The notes under the pieces: model-generated
The model's input: the letters and a program-made list of their open reading frames with translations, nothing else
Told to the model about the DNA's origin: nothing
Database searches by the model: none
Assembly (NCBI GenBank): GCA_016861105.1
Contig: BOKS01000018.1
Coordinates: 1 to 63,431 of the forward strand
Origin: Betaproteobacteria bacterium
Lineage (GTDB): Bacteria > Pseudomonadota > Gammaproteobacteria > Burkholderiales > Casimicrobiaceae
Direction: 5' to 3'
DNA: 63,431 bases
Translations under genes and position numbers: made by a program
Part shown: positions 7,873 through 17,300 of the stretch, one piece after another
How the letters are laid out: every line of letters starts with the position of its first letter
How positions within the stretch are numbered: position 1 is the stretch's first letter

Positions 7873-9197
7873 GGAAGCGCGTCGAAGCCCGCGCGCAGGT
7901 CGAGCCATCCGGCCCCGGCGCGCGGCTCCGGGATCACGTCGAAGTGCCCCGCGTACGAGAGGCGATCGTGCCGCCGGTACTCGCCGGTCGCGTTGTCGCC
8001 GACGCCGATCGCCACGACGAAGCGCGCCCCGCCCAGCGTGGCGCGGAACGTCCACGCGAAGCTGATCCGTGCGCCGGCGGCGACCGGTGCCAGGCGCAGG
8101 TTCATGAACGCCGTCGTCGTCGCCCACAGCGCGATGTCGTCCGTGCTCTTGAGCTGGATGCCGAAGCAGGGCGCCGGGTTGTCCTGGTGGAACGCGAGGT
8201 CGAGCACGATGCGCACCTCCTCGCCGCGGGTGAACGCGGCCTTCGGCGCGCCGCTCGCGTCGGCCACGACCACCGACAGGATCTGCGTGGGCGGCGGCGC
8301 GGCGCCGGCCTCCGTACCGGCGGCCGGGTCCGGGCCGGCGGCAGTCGCCGGCGCGGCGGGCGGCGCGTCCGCCGCATCGCCGCGCAGCGTCACCGTGCGC
8401 ACCTCCGCGGCGGTGAGGTCGTTCGTGTAGCGCTCGATCACCTCGCGGCAGCCGCCGACCGCGACGAGGCGCCCCCGGTCGAGGTACGCGGCGCGGTCGC
8501 AGAACTCGATCACCGTGTTCGGCGAGTGGCTGACGAGCAGGATGGCGACGCCGTCCTCCTGCATGCGCCGGATGCGGTCGAGGCACTTGCTCTGGAATGC
8601 GGTGTCGCCGACCGACAGCGCCTCGTCGACGATCAGCACGTCCGGCGTCACGTGGACCGCGACGGCGAACGCGAGCCGCACCATCATCCCGCTCGAATAG
8701 GTCTTGACCGGCTGGTCGATGAACTCGCCGATGCCCGCGAACGCCTCGATCGCGGGAAACGCCGCCTCCATCTCGCGGCGCGCGATGCCGAGGATCGAGC
8801 CGTTGAGGAAGACGTTCTCGCGGCCGGTGAACTCGGGGTTGAATCCGCTGCCGAGCTCGAGCAGCGCCGCCACGCGCCCGTGCGTGCGGACCTCGCCCGA
8901 CGTCGGGGCCAGCGTGCCGGCGACGAGCTGGAGGAGCGTCGACTTGCCGGAGCCGTTGCGCCCGATGACGCCGAGCGTCTCGCCGCGGCGCACGACGAGC
9001 GAGACCTCGCGCAGCGCCCAGAACTCCTGGTAGAACGTGCGCCGGCCGCGCAGCACGGTCTGCAGCAGCCGGTGGTGCGGCTTGCGGTAGACCTCGTAGC
9101 GCTTCGACAGCCGGTCGACTTCGATGGCCGCCGGCGGCAGCGCACCGGCGGGCGCGTCCTCGCGCGCGAGCGGGGGCTCGACGTCGCCGGGTGCCAT
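7869..9197 (-). CDS. wzt: Polysaccharide ABC transporter ATP-binding protein with C-terminal carbohydrate-binding domain
   Basis: A 442-residue protein. The N-terminal ATPase has Walker A GRNGSGKST (about 78-86), signature YSSGMMVRLAF, Walker B VLIVDEALS and switch VSHSP. SSGM in place of SGGQ is usual for Wzt/TagH-type exporters. From about residue 290, after a Pro/Ala linker, a beta-sandwich matches the Wzt C-terminal domain that recognises the modified non-reducing end of an O-polysaccharide. It pairs with the permease at 10379. The ATG at 9197 follows the upstream stop by 5 bp; an in-frame ATG at 9248 would overlap that gene and adds an unconserved leader. It shares the CTAG stop palindrome with the convergent methyltransferase. 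Confidence 0.9.
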   Translation of the reverse strand: MAPGDVEPPLAREDAPAGALPPAAIEVDRLSKRYEVYRKPHHRLLQTVLRGRRTFYQEFWALREVSLVVRRGETLGVIGRNGSGKSTLLQLVAGTLAPTSGEVRTHGRVAALLELGSGFNPEFTGRENVFLNGSILGIARREMEAAFPAIEAFAGIGEFIDQPVKTYSSGMMVRLAFAVAVHVTPDVLIVDEALSVGDTAFQSKCLDRIRRMQEDGVAILLVSHSPNTVIEFCDRAAYLDRGRLVAVGGCREVIERYTNDLTAAEVRTVTLRGDAADAPPAAPATAAGPDPAAGTEAGAAPPPTQILSVVVADASGAPKAAFTRGEEVRIVLDLAFHQDNPAPCFGIQLKSTDDIALWATTTAFMNLRLAPVAAGARISFAWTFRATLGGARFVVAIGVGDNATGEYRRHDRLSYAGHFDVIPEPRAGAGWLDLRAGFDALP

Positions 9198-9202
9198 GCC
9201 GC

Positions 9203-10213
9203 TCAGCGTGCCCACGTGCGCTCCCACGCGGCGGCCTGCTCGTCCCACGTCGGGACCTCGCGCATCGCGTTCGCGCGCACGGCCTCGAAGCGTTCAGGCG
9301 CACGCAGGTAGCTCGCCAGCAGGTGCTCGGCCTGCCCGAGGTCGGGCTGGCCGTCCAGCGCGCGCACGAGGAACCCGTTCCAGCCGTGCCGCACGAACTC
9401 GGCGTTCGAGCCGTGGGCCGTCGCGAACACGATCACGCCCGCGGCCATCGCCTCGGCGGTCGCGGTCGAGAAGCCGTCGAGCCAGGACGTGAAATACGGC
9501 ATGAATCCGTAGCCGCGCATCCGCGCGGCCAGGTCGTCCTCGGCCGCGTCGCCCGCCGCGCGGGCCCAGGCCGGCAGCGCAGGCGGGTCGGCCGCCGACC
9601 AGAACGCGGGCGTGCCGAAGGCGTCCAGCGTCGCGTCCATCCCCTGCGTCCGGCAGCGGGCGAGCACCGTCAGCGCCTCGCGCAGGCCCTTGTCGGGGTG
9701 GCTCGCGTAGACGCCCGCCAGCGCCTCGCGCGCCGCGCTCGCCGAGGGCTCGACGCGTGTGCGCACCGCCTCGCCGGGGATGACGACCGTGCGCTCCGCG
9801 GGCAGCCCCCACTCGTCGATCGCGCGGCGCGCGAGGAAGCGCGCCGGGGCGACGCACCAGTCGAGCGCGACGTGCAGCGGCGGCTCGACGCGGTGCGGGC
9901 CGTTGATCCAGAACACGTGCACGCGGGCGTCGACGCGGCGCAGGCGCTCGTCGCGGAAGTGGCCGAGCGCCCCGGTGACCCAGACCGCGACGTCGTGGCG
10001 GCCCTCGCACTCGTCCAGGCTGCGGATCGCGAACGTGCCCTCCGCGCCGCGCCGGGCGCGCCCCGCGTGCAACACCACGCGGTGCCCCGCGCGTGCCCAC
10101 GCGGCGGCGAGCTGCACGATCGCCGACTTGCCGCCGCGGATCGCGTGCCGCCGCGGCGCGTCGACCGCGAGCTCGATGTTGGTGTCCGGGCAGAGGACGG
10201 CGACGTCGGCCAT
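9203..10213 (-). CDS. GT4-like glycosyltransferase
   Basis: A 336-residue GT-B-fold glycosyltransferase. The N-terminal half contains RHAIRGGKSAIVQLAAAWA and GHRVVLHAG, the acceptor-domain helix and strand. The C-terminal half has VYASHPDKGLREAL (donor phosphate region) and GFSTATAEAMAAGVIVFAT, the E-rich donor-binding helix of GT4 enzymes. The donor and acceptor are unknown. It is upstream of wzt on the same strand with a 5-bp gap and is divergent from the permease at 10379, so it probably contributes to the polymer that this transporter exports. Confidence 0.85.
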   Translation of the reverse strand: MADVAVLCPDTNIELAVDAPRRHAIRGGKSAIVQLAAAWARAGHRVVLHAGRARRGAEGTFAIRSLDECEGRHDVAVWVTGALGHFRDERLRRVDARVHVFWINGPHRVEPPLHVALDWCVAPARFLARRAIDEWGLPAERTVVIPGEAVRTRVEPSASAAREALAGVYASHPDKGLREALTVLARCRTQGMDATLDAFGTPAFWSAADPPALPAWARAAGDAAEDDLAARMRGYGFMPYFTSWLDGFSTATAEAMAAGVIVFATAHGSNAEFVRHGWNGFLVRALDGQPDLGQAEHLLASYLRAPERFEAVRANAMREVPTWDEQAAAWERTWAR

Positions 10214-10378
10214 GGGCGAGGGGAGGGCGCGGGGCGAAGGCTAGCACGGCGCGCCCGGCGATCTCCTCGCGCGCGCCCCGCGAGGTGCGGCCGCCGCCCG
10301 GCTAGAATGACCGGGTCGCGGCGGGCGCTGCCGTCCGCCTGCGCCTGCGACGCCCAGGGGAGCGCTGCGAGCACGCGA
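10214..10378. promoter_or_regulatory. Divergent intergenic promoter region upstream of wzm
   Basis: TAGAAT at 10303-10308 is a good -10 candidate about 70 bp upstream of the permease start and faces right. No strong -35 partner is visible in this GC-rich stretch. The gap also serves the leftward glycosyltransferase-wzt pair. Confidence 0.4.
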
Positions 10379-11257
10379 ATGACACGGACCGACGACGGCG
10401 TCCCGCACGGGGGGGCGGAGGTGGCGACGTCGCGCGCGCGCATCCCGCTGGGCCCGGTCGCGTTCCTGCGCCGCCTGTGGCGCTACCGGGACCTCGTCTG
10501 GCAGATGACCGAGCGCGACGCGCGGTCGCGCTACCGCGGCTCCGCGGGCGGCCTGTTCTGGATGGCGTTCCACCCGGTGCTGATGCTCGCCGTCTACACG
10601 CTGTTCTTCACCGAGGTGTTCCCGGCGCGCTGGAGCACGCTCGCCGGCGGCGGGAGCCGCGCCGACTTCGCGCTCGTGCTCTTCGTCGGGCTGCTGCTGC
10701 ACGGGATGCTGGCCGAGACGCTGCAGCGCGCGCCGACGCTGGTCGTCGGCAACCCGAACCTCGTGAGGAAGGTCGTCTTCCCGCTCGACCTCCTGCCCGT
10801 GATGAGCCTCGGCAGCACGCTGTTCCACCTCGCCATCGGGCTGGCGATCTGGCTCGCGTTCCACCTGGTGCTGCGCGGGCTGCCGCCGGCGACGGCGCTG
10901 TGGCTGCCGCTGTGCGTGCTGCCGCTCGCCCTGCTGGCGCTCGGACTGTCGTGGATGCTGGCGTCGCTGGGCGTCTTCCTGCGCGACGTCGCCCACGTCG
11001 TGCCCGTGCTCGCCACCGTGCTGCTGTTCGCGAGCCCGATCTTCTATCCGCTCGACGCGCTGCGGCCGCCGCTCGCGACGCTCGTCGTCGCGAGTCCGCT
11101 GACCGTGCCGGTCGAGCAGGCGCGCCGCGTCGTCTTCGACGCGCTGCCGCCCGACTGGGGCGTGCTCGCGGCCTACGCCGCCGCGGCGCTCGCCGTCGCG
11201 ATGCTGGGCTACGCGTGGTTCCAGGGCACGCGCAAGGGATTCGCGGATGTCGTCTGA
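10379..11257 (+). CDS. wzm: Polysaccharide ABC transporter permease
   Basis: A 292-residue ABC-2 type membrane protein with six hydrophobic segments. The cytosolic N-terminus has LWRYRDLVWQMTERDARSRY, the characteristic region before the first membrane segment of Wzm/TagG permeases, then GLFWMAFHPVLMLAVYTLFF. ASPIFYPLD in the penultimate loop is also family-typical. It forms the channel for the completed polysaccharide with the ATPase at 7869-9197, which is encoded divergently. Its stop overlaps the start of csaB by 11 bp, coupling pyruvylation and export genes. The ATG at 10379 gives a normal family length. Confidence 0.92.
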   Translation: MTRTDDGVPHGGAEVATSRARIPLGPVAFLRRLWRYRDLVWQMTERDARSRYRGSAGGLFWMAFHPVLMLAVYTLFFTEVFPARWSTLAGGGSRADFALVLFVGLLLHGMLAETLQRAPTLVVGNPNLVRKVVFPLDLLPVMSLGSTLFHLAIGLAIWLAFHLVLRGLPPATALWLPLCVLPLALLALGLSWMLASLGVFLRDVAHVVPVLATVLLFASPIFYPLDALRPPLATLVVASPLTVPVEQARRVVFDALPPDWGVLAAYAAAALAVAMLGYAWFQGTRKGFADVV

Positions 11258-12515
11258 GGCGACGCCGCACGCGCGCCCGCGCGTGCTGCTCGGCGGCTGG
11301 TACGGCGCGTCGAACCTCGGCGACGAACTGGTGCTCGCCACGTTCGTCCGCTGGGTGCGCGAGGCCGACGCCGGAGCGTCGGCGATCAGCGTGCATCCGC
11401 CGCTGACGCGGCGCGCGCACGGCGTGGACGCGGTCGGCTACGGCGACCTGCCCGCGATCGTCGAGGCGATGGCGGACGCGGACCTGTTCGTGCTGGGCGG
11501 CGGCGGCCTGTTCCAGGACTACGAGCCGTTCGACCGCGCAGCGCTCGCGCGCTTCCCCGCCTGGAGCGTGGCGACGTTCGCGCAGTACGTGCACCTCGCC
11601 GCCGAGGTCGGCGTACCGGTCGCCGCGCTCGCGCAGGGCGTGGGTCCGCTGCGCGCGCCGGAAGCGCGGGCGGTCGCCGCCGAGGCGTTCGCGCTCGCCG
11701 CCACCGTGTCGGTGCGCGACGAGGACTCGGCAGCCTGCCTGCGGGCCCTCGGCCACGTGCGCACGCCGCCGGTCGCCCCCGACCCGGGCTGGACGCATCG
11801 CTTCGTCGCGCGCGATCCACGCGCGGCATTCCCGGTGCTGCGCGGCGCGCGCGTGCTCGCGGTCGTGGTGCGCGACTGGCCGTTCGACCGTGGCTGGGAA
11901 GCGCCGTTCGTCGCCGCGATGCGCGACGCGCTGTCCCCGGACTGGGCGTGCCTGTGGCTCGACTTCGCGCGGCTGCCCGACCGGGCCTGCGAGGCTTCCG
12001 CGAACGACGAGATCGCCGGGCGGCTCGCCGCGGCGTTGCCGGGGCGCGCGCACGCGATCTGGCGCGGACTCGCGCTCGACGACGCGGCGGCGCTGCTCGC
12101 GGGCAGCGACGCCCTGCTGGCGATGCGCCTGCACGCCGTGCTGCTGGGCCACGCGGCGTCGATCCCGGTCGTGGCGCTCGAGTACGACGCGAAGGTGCGC
12201 GCGCTCGGCGACGACGCCGGCGCGCCGCCGACGATGCGCATGGCGCTCGACGAAGTGGCGGCGTGCCTGCCCGCGGCGCTGCGCTCGCTCGGCAGCGCGT
12301 CGTGGCGGATGCCGCCCGCGCGGCGCGACGACCTGGCCGCGCGCGCGGCGTTGCATCGCGATCTGCTCGTCGCGGCGCTTCGCGCGCCGCGCCCGGCGCA
12401 TCCGGCGCCCGGGCCGGCGCTGCTGCCCGGGTGGATCGAAGCGCTGGACGCCGCGTCGCGGGAGCGCGTGCGGCGCGCGCTCGCGCGGCGTCGGGAGGCC
12501 GCGCGTTGCGCCTGA
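11247..12515 (+). CDS. csaB: Polysaccharide pyruvyltransferase, CsaB family
   Basis: A 422-residue cytosolic enzyme predicted to add a pyruvate ketal from phosphoenolpyruvate to a sugar. CsaB hallmarks are present in order: WYGASNLGDE near residues 18-27, GGGGLFQD near 84-91, AQGVGP near 130-135, SVRDEDS, DPGW, MRLHA near 293 and EYDAKV near 312. In Gram-positive bacteria CsaB pyruvylates ManNAc in the wall polymer that SLH domains bind. Here it overlaps the exporter permease by 11 bp and precedes a TTG-started glycosyltransferase by overlap, so it belongs to the polysaccharide operon. The SLH-protein array beginning at 23.2 kb makes the classical role plausible, though the acceptor sugar cannot be read from sequence. 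Confidence 0.9.
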   Translation: MSSEATPHARPRVLLGGWYGASNLGDELVLATFVRWVREADAGASAISVHPPLTRRAHGVDAVGYGDLPAIVEAMADADLFVLGGGGLFQDYEPFDRAALARFPAWSVATFAQYVHLAAEVGVPVAALAQGVGPLRAPEARAVAAEAFALAATVSVRDEDSAACLRALGHVRTPPVAPDPGWTHRFVARDPRAAFPVLRGARVLAVVVRDWPFDRGWEAPFVAAMRDALSPDWACLWLDFARLPDRACEASANDEIAGRLAAALPGRAHAIWRGLALDDAAALLAGSDALLAMRLHAVLLGHAASIPVVALEYDAKVRALGDDAGAPPTMRMALDEVAACLPAALRSLGSASWRMPPARRDDLAARAALHRDLLVAALRAPRPAHPAPGPALLPGWIEALDAASRERVRRALARRREAARCA

Positions 12516-14248
12516 TCCCGCGCCTCGCCGACGCGCTGCGCAGCCCCGCGCGGCTCGCCGGCTTCGTGCGCCGCCTGGGCGAGCTCGCGCTGCGCGGCGA
12601 GCTCGGCGCGACGCTCCACCGCCTGCGGCCGCGCGCGTTCAGCGAGCAGGAGTACCGGGTGTGGCGCGCGAGCCTGCCGTGGACGCCGCCGGCCGCGGGC
12701 GCGGGGCCGCGCTTCGTGCTGGTCCTCGACGCGGCGGATGCCGGCGCGTTGCGGCGGATGCGCGACGGGTGCGGCGCGGCCATGCGCGCGGCGTGCGCCG
12801 TCGTCGCCCGCGACGCGGAGGGGGCGGGCTTCCGTCCGCTCGACGGCGGGGACGCCGCGCCGCTCGCGAGCGTGCTCGCGCGGCTGGACGCCGACTGGAT
12901 GCTGTGGGTGACTTCGCGCAGCACGCTCGACCCGCTCGCGTGGGCCGCGTTCGCCGAGGGCTGCGAGCGCCGCGGAGCGCGCATCGTGTACGCGGACCAC
13001 GACGCTGCCGACGGCGCCGGCCGGCCGGCGCGGCCGAGCTTCAAGCCGGCGTGGGACCGCTGGCAGATCCTCGAGCGCGACTACGCGGGCCCGCTGCTCG
13101 CCGTGCACCGCGACCTGGTCGCGTCGATCGACGCGCCGCGCCTCCCCGGGAACGCCGGCCCCTGGCGCACGCTGATCGAGGCGTCGGCCACGCTGCCCGA
13201 CGAGGCCGTCGTGCACGCGCCGCGCGTGGTGGCGCACGCGCCTCCCGCACGCAACACCGTGCAGGAGGAGCGCGCGGCGGTGCTGCCCGCGCTGCGCGAC
13301 GCCGCGCGCGCGCGCGGCCTCGCGCTGGAGGTCGTCGGCGGCGTGGCACCGTGGTTGCGCTACGCGGGATCGCCCAGCGTGTCGATCGTCGTCCCGACGC
13401 GCGACCGAGCCCGGCTGCTGCGGCGCTGCCTCGAGGCCGTCGCGCAGACGCGCGAAGGCCGCGAGGTCGAGGTCGTGGTGGTCGACAACGGATCGTCGGA
13501 CCGCGGCGTGCACGAGGCGATCGAGCGGGCGCGCCGCACGATGCCGGTCGAGGTGGTGGGCTGCGCCGAGGCGTTCAACTTCCCGCGGCTGTGCAACGTG
13601 GGCGTCGCGGCGGCGCGCGGCGACGTCGTCGTGCTCCTCAACAACGACACCGTGGTGCAGCCGGGGTGGCTGCGCGAACTGGCGGCGCTCGCGGTGCAGC
13701 CGGGCGTGGGCGCGGTCGGCCCGCTGCTCGCCTATCCGGGCGGCGACCTGCAGTCGGCGGGCGTCCTGCTCGGCGTCAACCGCACCGCCACCAGCGCGCT
13801 CGCCGGCTTCTCGCCCGACGACCCGGCGGCGCGCGCGTGGTGCGGCGCGCGCCGCCGCGTGAGCGTCGTGCTCGGCGCGTGCCTCGCGATCCGGCGCACG
13901 ACCTACGGCGCCGTCGGCGGCCTCGACGAGCGGTTCGCCGTGTCCCACAACGAGGTCGACTTCTGCCTGCGGCTCGAAGCGGCGGGCTACGCGAACCTCT
14001 TCACGCCGTACGCGCGCGTGCTGCACGACGAGGGGGCGACGCGCGGCTTCGAGGTCACGCCCGCGGAGCGCGCGCGGCTCGCCGCGGAGGAGCGTGCGTT
14101 CCGCGAGCGCTGGGGCGCGCTGCTGCAGCCCTGCGATCCCGCCTACCATCCCGCGCTCGCCCGCGCCGGCGTGCCCTTCGCGCTCGGGGCGCCCGGCGAG
14201 CCCGTCGCGCCGCGCGCCGGGTGGCGGTGCGCGCACGGGGACGCGTGA
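12506..14248 (+). CDS. Family 2 glycosyltransferase with long N-terminal region
   Basis: A 580-residue protein. Residues 1 to about 285 are poorly conserved, with a weak Rossmann-like pattern. From about residue 290 a GT-A domain begins with VSIVVPTRDRA, continues with VVVVDNGSSD and LLNNDTVVQPGW (donor and metal motif near 378), and ends with GGLDERFAVSHNEVDFCLR (catalytic base region). This is typical of rhamnosyl-type O-antigen transferases. The TTG start at 12506 is chosen because GGGAGG lies 7 bases upstream and no suitable ATG exists for hundreds of bases. It overlaps the csaB stop by 10 bp. Confidence 0.85.
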   Translation: MRLIPRLADALRSPARLAGFVRRLGELALRGELGATLHRLRPRAFSEQEYRVWRASLPWTPPAAGAGPRFVLVLDAADAGALRRMRDGCGAAMRAACAVVARDAEGAGFRPLDGGDAAPLASVLARLDADWMLWVTSRSTLDPLAWAAFAEGCERRGARIVYADHDAADGAGRPARPSFKPAWDRWQILERDYAGPLLAVHRDLVASIDAPRLPGNAGPWRTLIEASATLPDEAVVHAPRVVAHAPPARNTVQEERAAVLPALRDAARARGLALEVVGGVAPWLRYAGSPSVSIVVPTRDRARLLRRCLEAVAQTREGREVEVVVVDNGSSDRGVHEAIERARRTMPVEVVGCAEAFNFPRLCNVGVAAARGDVVVLLNNDTVVQPGWLRELAALAVQPGVGAVGPLLAYPGGDLQSAGVLLGVNRTATSALAGFSPDDPAARAWCGARRRVSVVLGACLAIRRTTYGAVGGLDERFAVSHNEVDFCLRLEAAGYANLFTPYARVLHDEGATRGFEVTPAERARLAAEERAFRERWGALLQPCDPAYHPALARAGVPFALGAPGEPVAPRAGWRCAHGDA

Positions 14249-14315
14249 GCGGCTGCACTACAATGCGCGCCACCCGCGCCCGGCGCGTCGCCGGAACGTC
14301 CCAGCCCGATACGCC
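14249..14315 (+). promoter_or_regulatory. Possible internal promoter before the giant glycosyltransferase
   Basis: TACAAT at 14259-14264 is a consensus-like -10 element about 50 bp before the ATG at 14316. The expected -35 position falls in GC-rich sequence without a clear hexamer. Confidence 0.35.
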
Positions 14316-17300
14316 ATGAACGAGCGGCCGCGCGTCGACATCGTCAACTTCAACTTCTTCGACTGGGACGGCGAGCGGCTCTACGCAGGGGGCGCGGAGC
14401 GCTACGTCCTCGAGCTCGCGCGGCTGCTGGACGCGCTCGGGCTCGCGCCGCGCATCCTGCAGAACGCGCACCGGCCGTTCGCGCGCGAGTGCGAAGGCTT
14501 TCCGGTCGTCGGCGTGCCGGCCGGCGCGACGATGGACCTGCAGGCGATGTCGGGGGGCTTCGCCGAGGCGGTGCGCGGCGCGGCGCTCGTCGTCGCGTCG
14601 CCGGTCGACCTCGCCGCCGGATTGCCGCAGGACGCGCCGGTCGTGGGCATCAACCACGGCATCCACTGGGACTACGACAACAACCGGATCGACGTGCACG
14701 ATCCGGCGAAGGACGCGTCGTTCGTCGCCGCCGTCCGCGCGACGCGGGCGTGCGTCTGCGTCGACAGCAACTTCCCGAACTGGCTGCGCTGCTTCGACGC
14801 CGAGGCCGCCGCGCGCACGCGCCGCATCCCGAACTTCGTCGACCTCGACCGCTTCGTGCCGCTCGCCAAGCGCTTCGACGGCCCGCTCGAAGTGCTGTTC
14901 CCGAGGCGGCTGTGCCGCGAGCGCGGCTTCCGCGACACCGTCGCCGCCTTCGACGACCTGCTGCCGCGGCGCCCGGCGATCGCGCTGCACCTGTGCGGCG
15001 AGGGTCCCGCCGAGGACGAGGCGCTCGCGCGCGCCTTCGTCGCGCGCCATCCCGGCCGCGTGCGCTGGTCGAAGCTCGCGATGGACGAGATGCCCGCCGC
15101 GTTCGCCGCCAGCCACGTCGTGCTCGTGCCGACCGTCTTCGCGGAGGGCACGTCGCTGTCCTGCCTCGAGGCGATGGCGACGCGCAACGCGGTGGTGGCG
15201 ACGCCGGTCGGCGGACTGCCCGACCTCGTCATCGACGGCTGGAACGCGCTGGTCGTGCCCCCGGGTCCCGGCGGCATCGTCGCGGCGGTCGAGCGGCTGG
15301 ACGCCGACCGCTCGCTCGCCGGGCGCCTCGCCACCAACGCGCTGACCGTGGTCCCGGCGTTCGCGCGGGCGCGCTGGCGCGCGCAGTGGCAGGCGGTGCT
15401 GCACGAGGTGCTGCCGCAGCACGTCCCGGCGCCGGGCGAGGTGCCCGCGCCGGCCCGCGCGCCCGAGGGGCTCGAGCGGCGCGTCGAGGTGCTGGCCGAC
15501 GAGCGCGACGCGGCGCGCGCGCAGGCGCAGGCGTTCGCGGCGCAGGCCGAGGCGAACGCGAAGGAGGCCCTTGCCGCCCGCGCCGCGCAGCAGTTCGCCG
15601 AGCAGCAGCACTACTGGAGCTCGAGCGAGCTCGCCGGCATCAAGAGCTCCACCGGCTGGGCGCTGCTGCAGCAGCTCTACCGCGTGCGCTTCGGCCTGTT
15701 CCCGCGCGGCAGCCGCCGCGAGGCACTCGGCAAGTGGGTCATGCACAACGCGCGGCGGCTGCGCGCGCCGCGCGCGGCGCCGCAGCCGCTGCCGCCTCCG
15801 CCGGCCGCCGCGCCTGCCGGCGCCGCCGTCCTCCCGCCCGTCCGCACGCCGGCCGTCGCGACCCGCTACGCGCTGGTCTGCCTGCCGAGCATCGAGTGGG
15901 GATTCCGCATGCAGCGGCCGCAGCAGCTCGCGCGGCGGTTCGCGCGCGCCGGGCACGAGGTGCTGTTCGCCCGGCACGCGTTCGGCGCGGCGCTGTCGGC
16001 GCGCGCGGTCGAGCCGGGGGTCGAGGAGATCGAGCTGCCCGGCACGCCGGGCGCGAACCCGTACCGCGACCGCATGCACGACGACGACGCGCGGCGCATG
16101 GCCGACGCGCTGCTCGCCCACGTCGCGCAGCGGGGGCTCGGGCGCTTCGTGCTCGTCGTGCAGCTGCCGTACTGGGCGCCGCTCGCCGCACGGCTGCGCG
16201 CGCTCGCCGGCTGCGACGTCGTCTACGACTGCATGGACCTTCACGCCGGCTTCTCGTCGAACACCGCGGAGGCGCTGACCGACGAGGCGCGGCTGTTCGC
16301 CGAGTCCGACGTCGTCGTCTGCTCGTCGGACCTGCTCGTCGAGCACGCGCGGCCGCACGCGAAGGCCGTCGCGCTGGTGCGCAACGGCGTGGACCACGAG
16401 CACTTCGCGCAGGTGCCCGCGCGGAGCGCGTCAGGCGACGGCCGGCTCACGATCGGCTACTACGGCGCCATCGCCGACTGGTTCGACAGCGCGCTCGTCG
16501 CCGGGGTCGCGCGGCTGCGCCCGCAGTGGCGCATCGTCCTGGTCGGCAGCACGTGGTCCGCGGACACCGCGCCGCTCGCGGCGGCCCCGAACGTCGAGCT
16601 GACCGGCGAGAAGCCCTACGTCGAGCTGCCGGCGCTGATCGCCGACTGGCACTGCTGCATCATCCCGTTCCTGCACACGCCGCTCACGGCCGCCACCAAC
16701 CCGGTCAAGGTCTACGAGATGCTCGCGGCGGGCAAGCCGGTGGTGAGTGTGGGCCTTCCCGAGCTCGCGGCGATGGCGGCCGACGGGCTGGTCGCGCTGG
16801 CGGAGGGGCCCGAGGCGTTCGTCGCCGCGATCGAGCGCGAGACCGCGCGCGACGACGCGCGGCGCGTGGCCGCGCGGCGGGCGTTCGCGGCGGGCAACAC
16901 GTGGGAGGCGCGGCAGCGCGCGTTCGACGCGGCGATCGCCGCCGTCGAGCCGCTGGTCTCGGTCGTCGTCGTCACCTACAACAACCGCGACCTGAACGCT
17001 CTCTGCCTCGCGTCGCTGACCGGGGACACGGACTGGCCGGCCATCGAGGTCGTCGTCGTCGACAACGCGTCGCAGGACGGGACGCCCGAGCTGCTGCGCG
17101 AGGCCGCGCGGCGCGACGCGCGCGTGCGCGTCGTGCTCAACGACGACAACCGCGGCTTCTCCGCGGCCAACAACCAGGGCGCGGCGCTTGCCCGCGGCCG
17201 CTACCTGTGCTTCCTCAACAACGACACGGTGGTGCACGGCGGCTGGCTGCGCACGCTGGTCGGGCACCTGCGCCGCCACGCGCATCTCGGCCTCGTCGGG

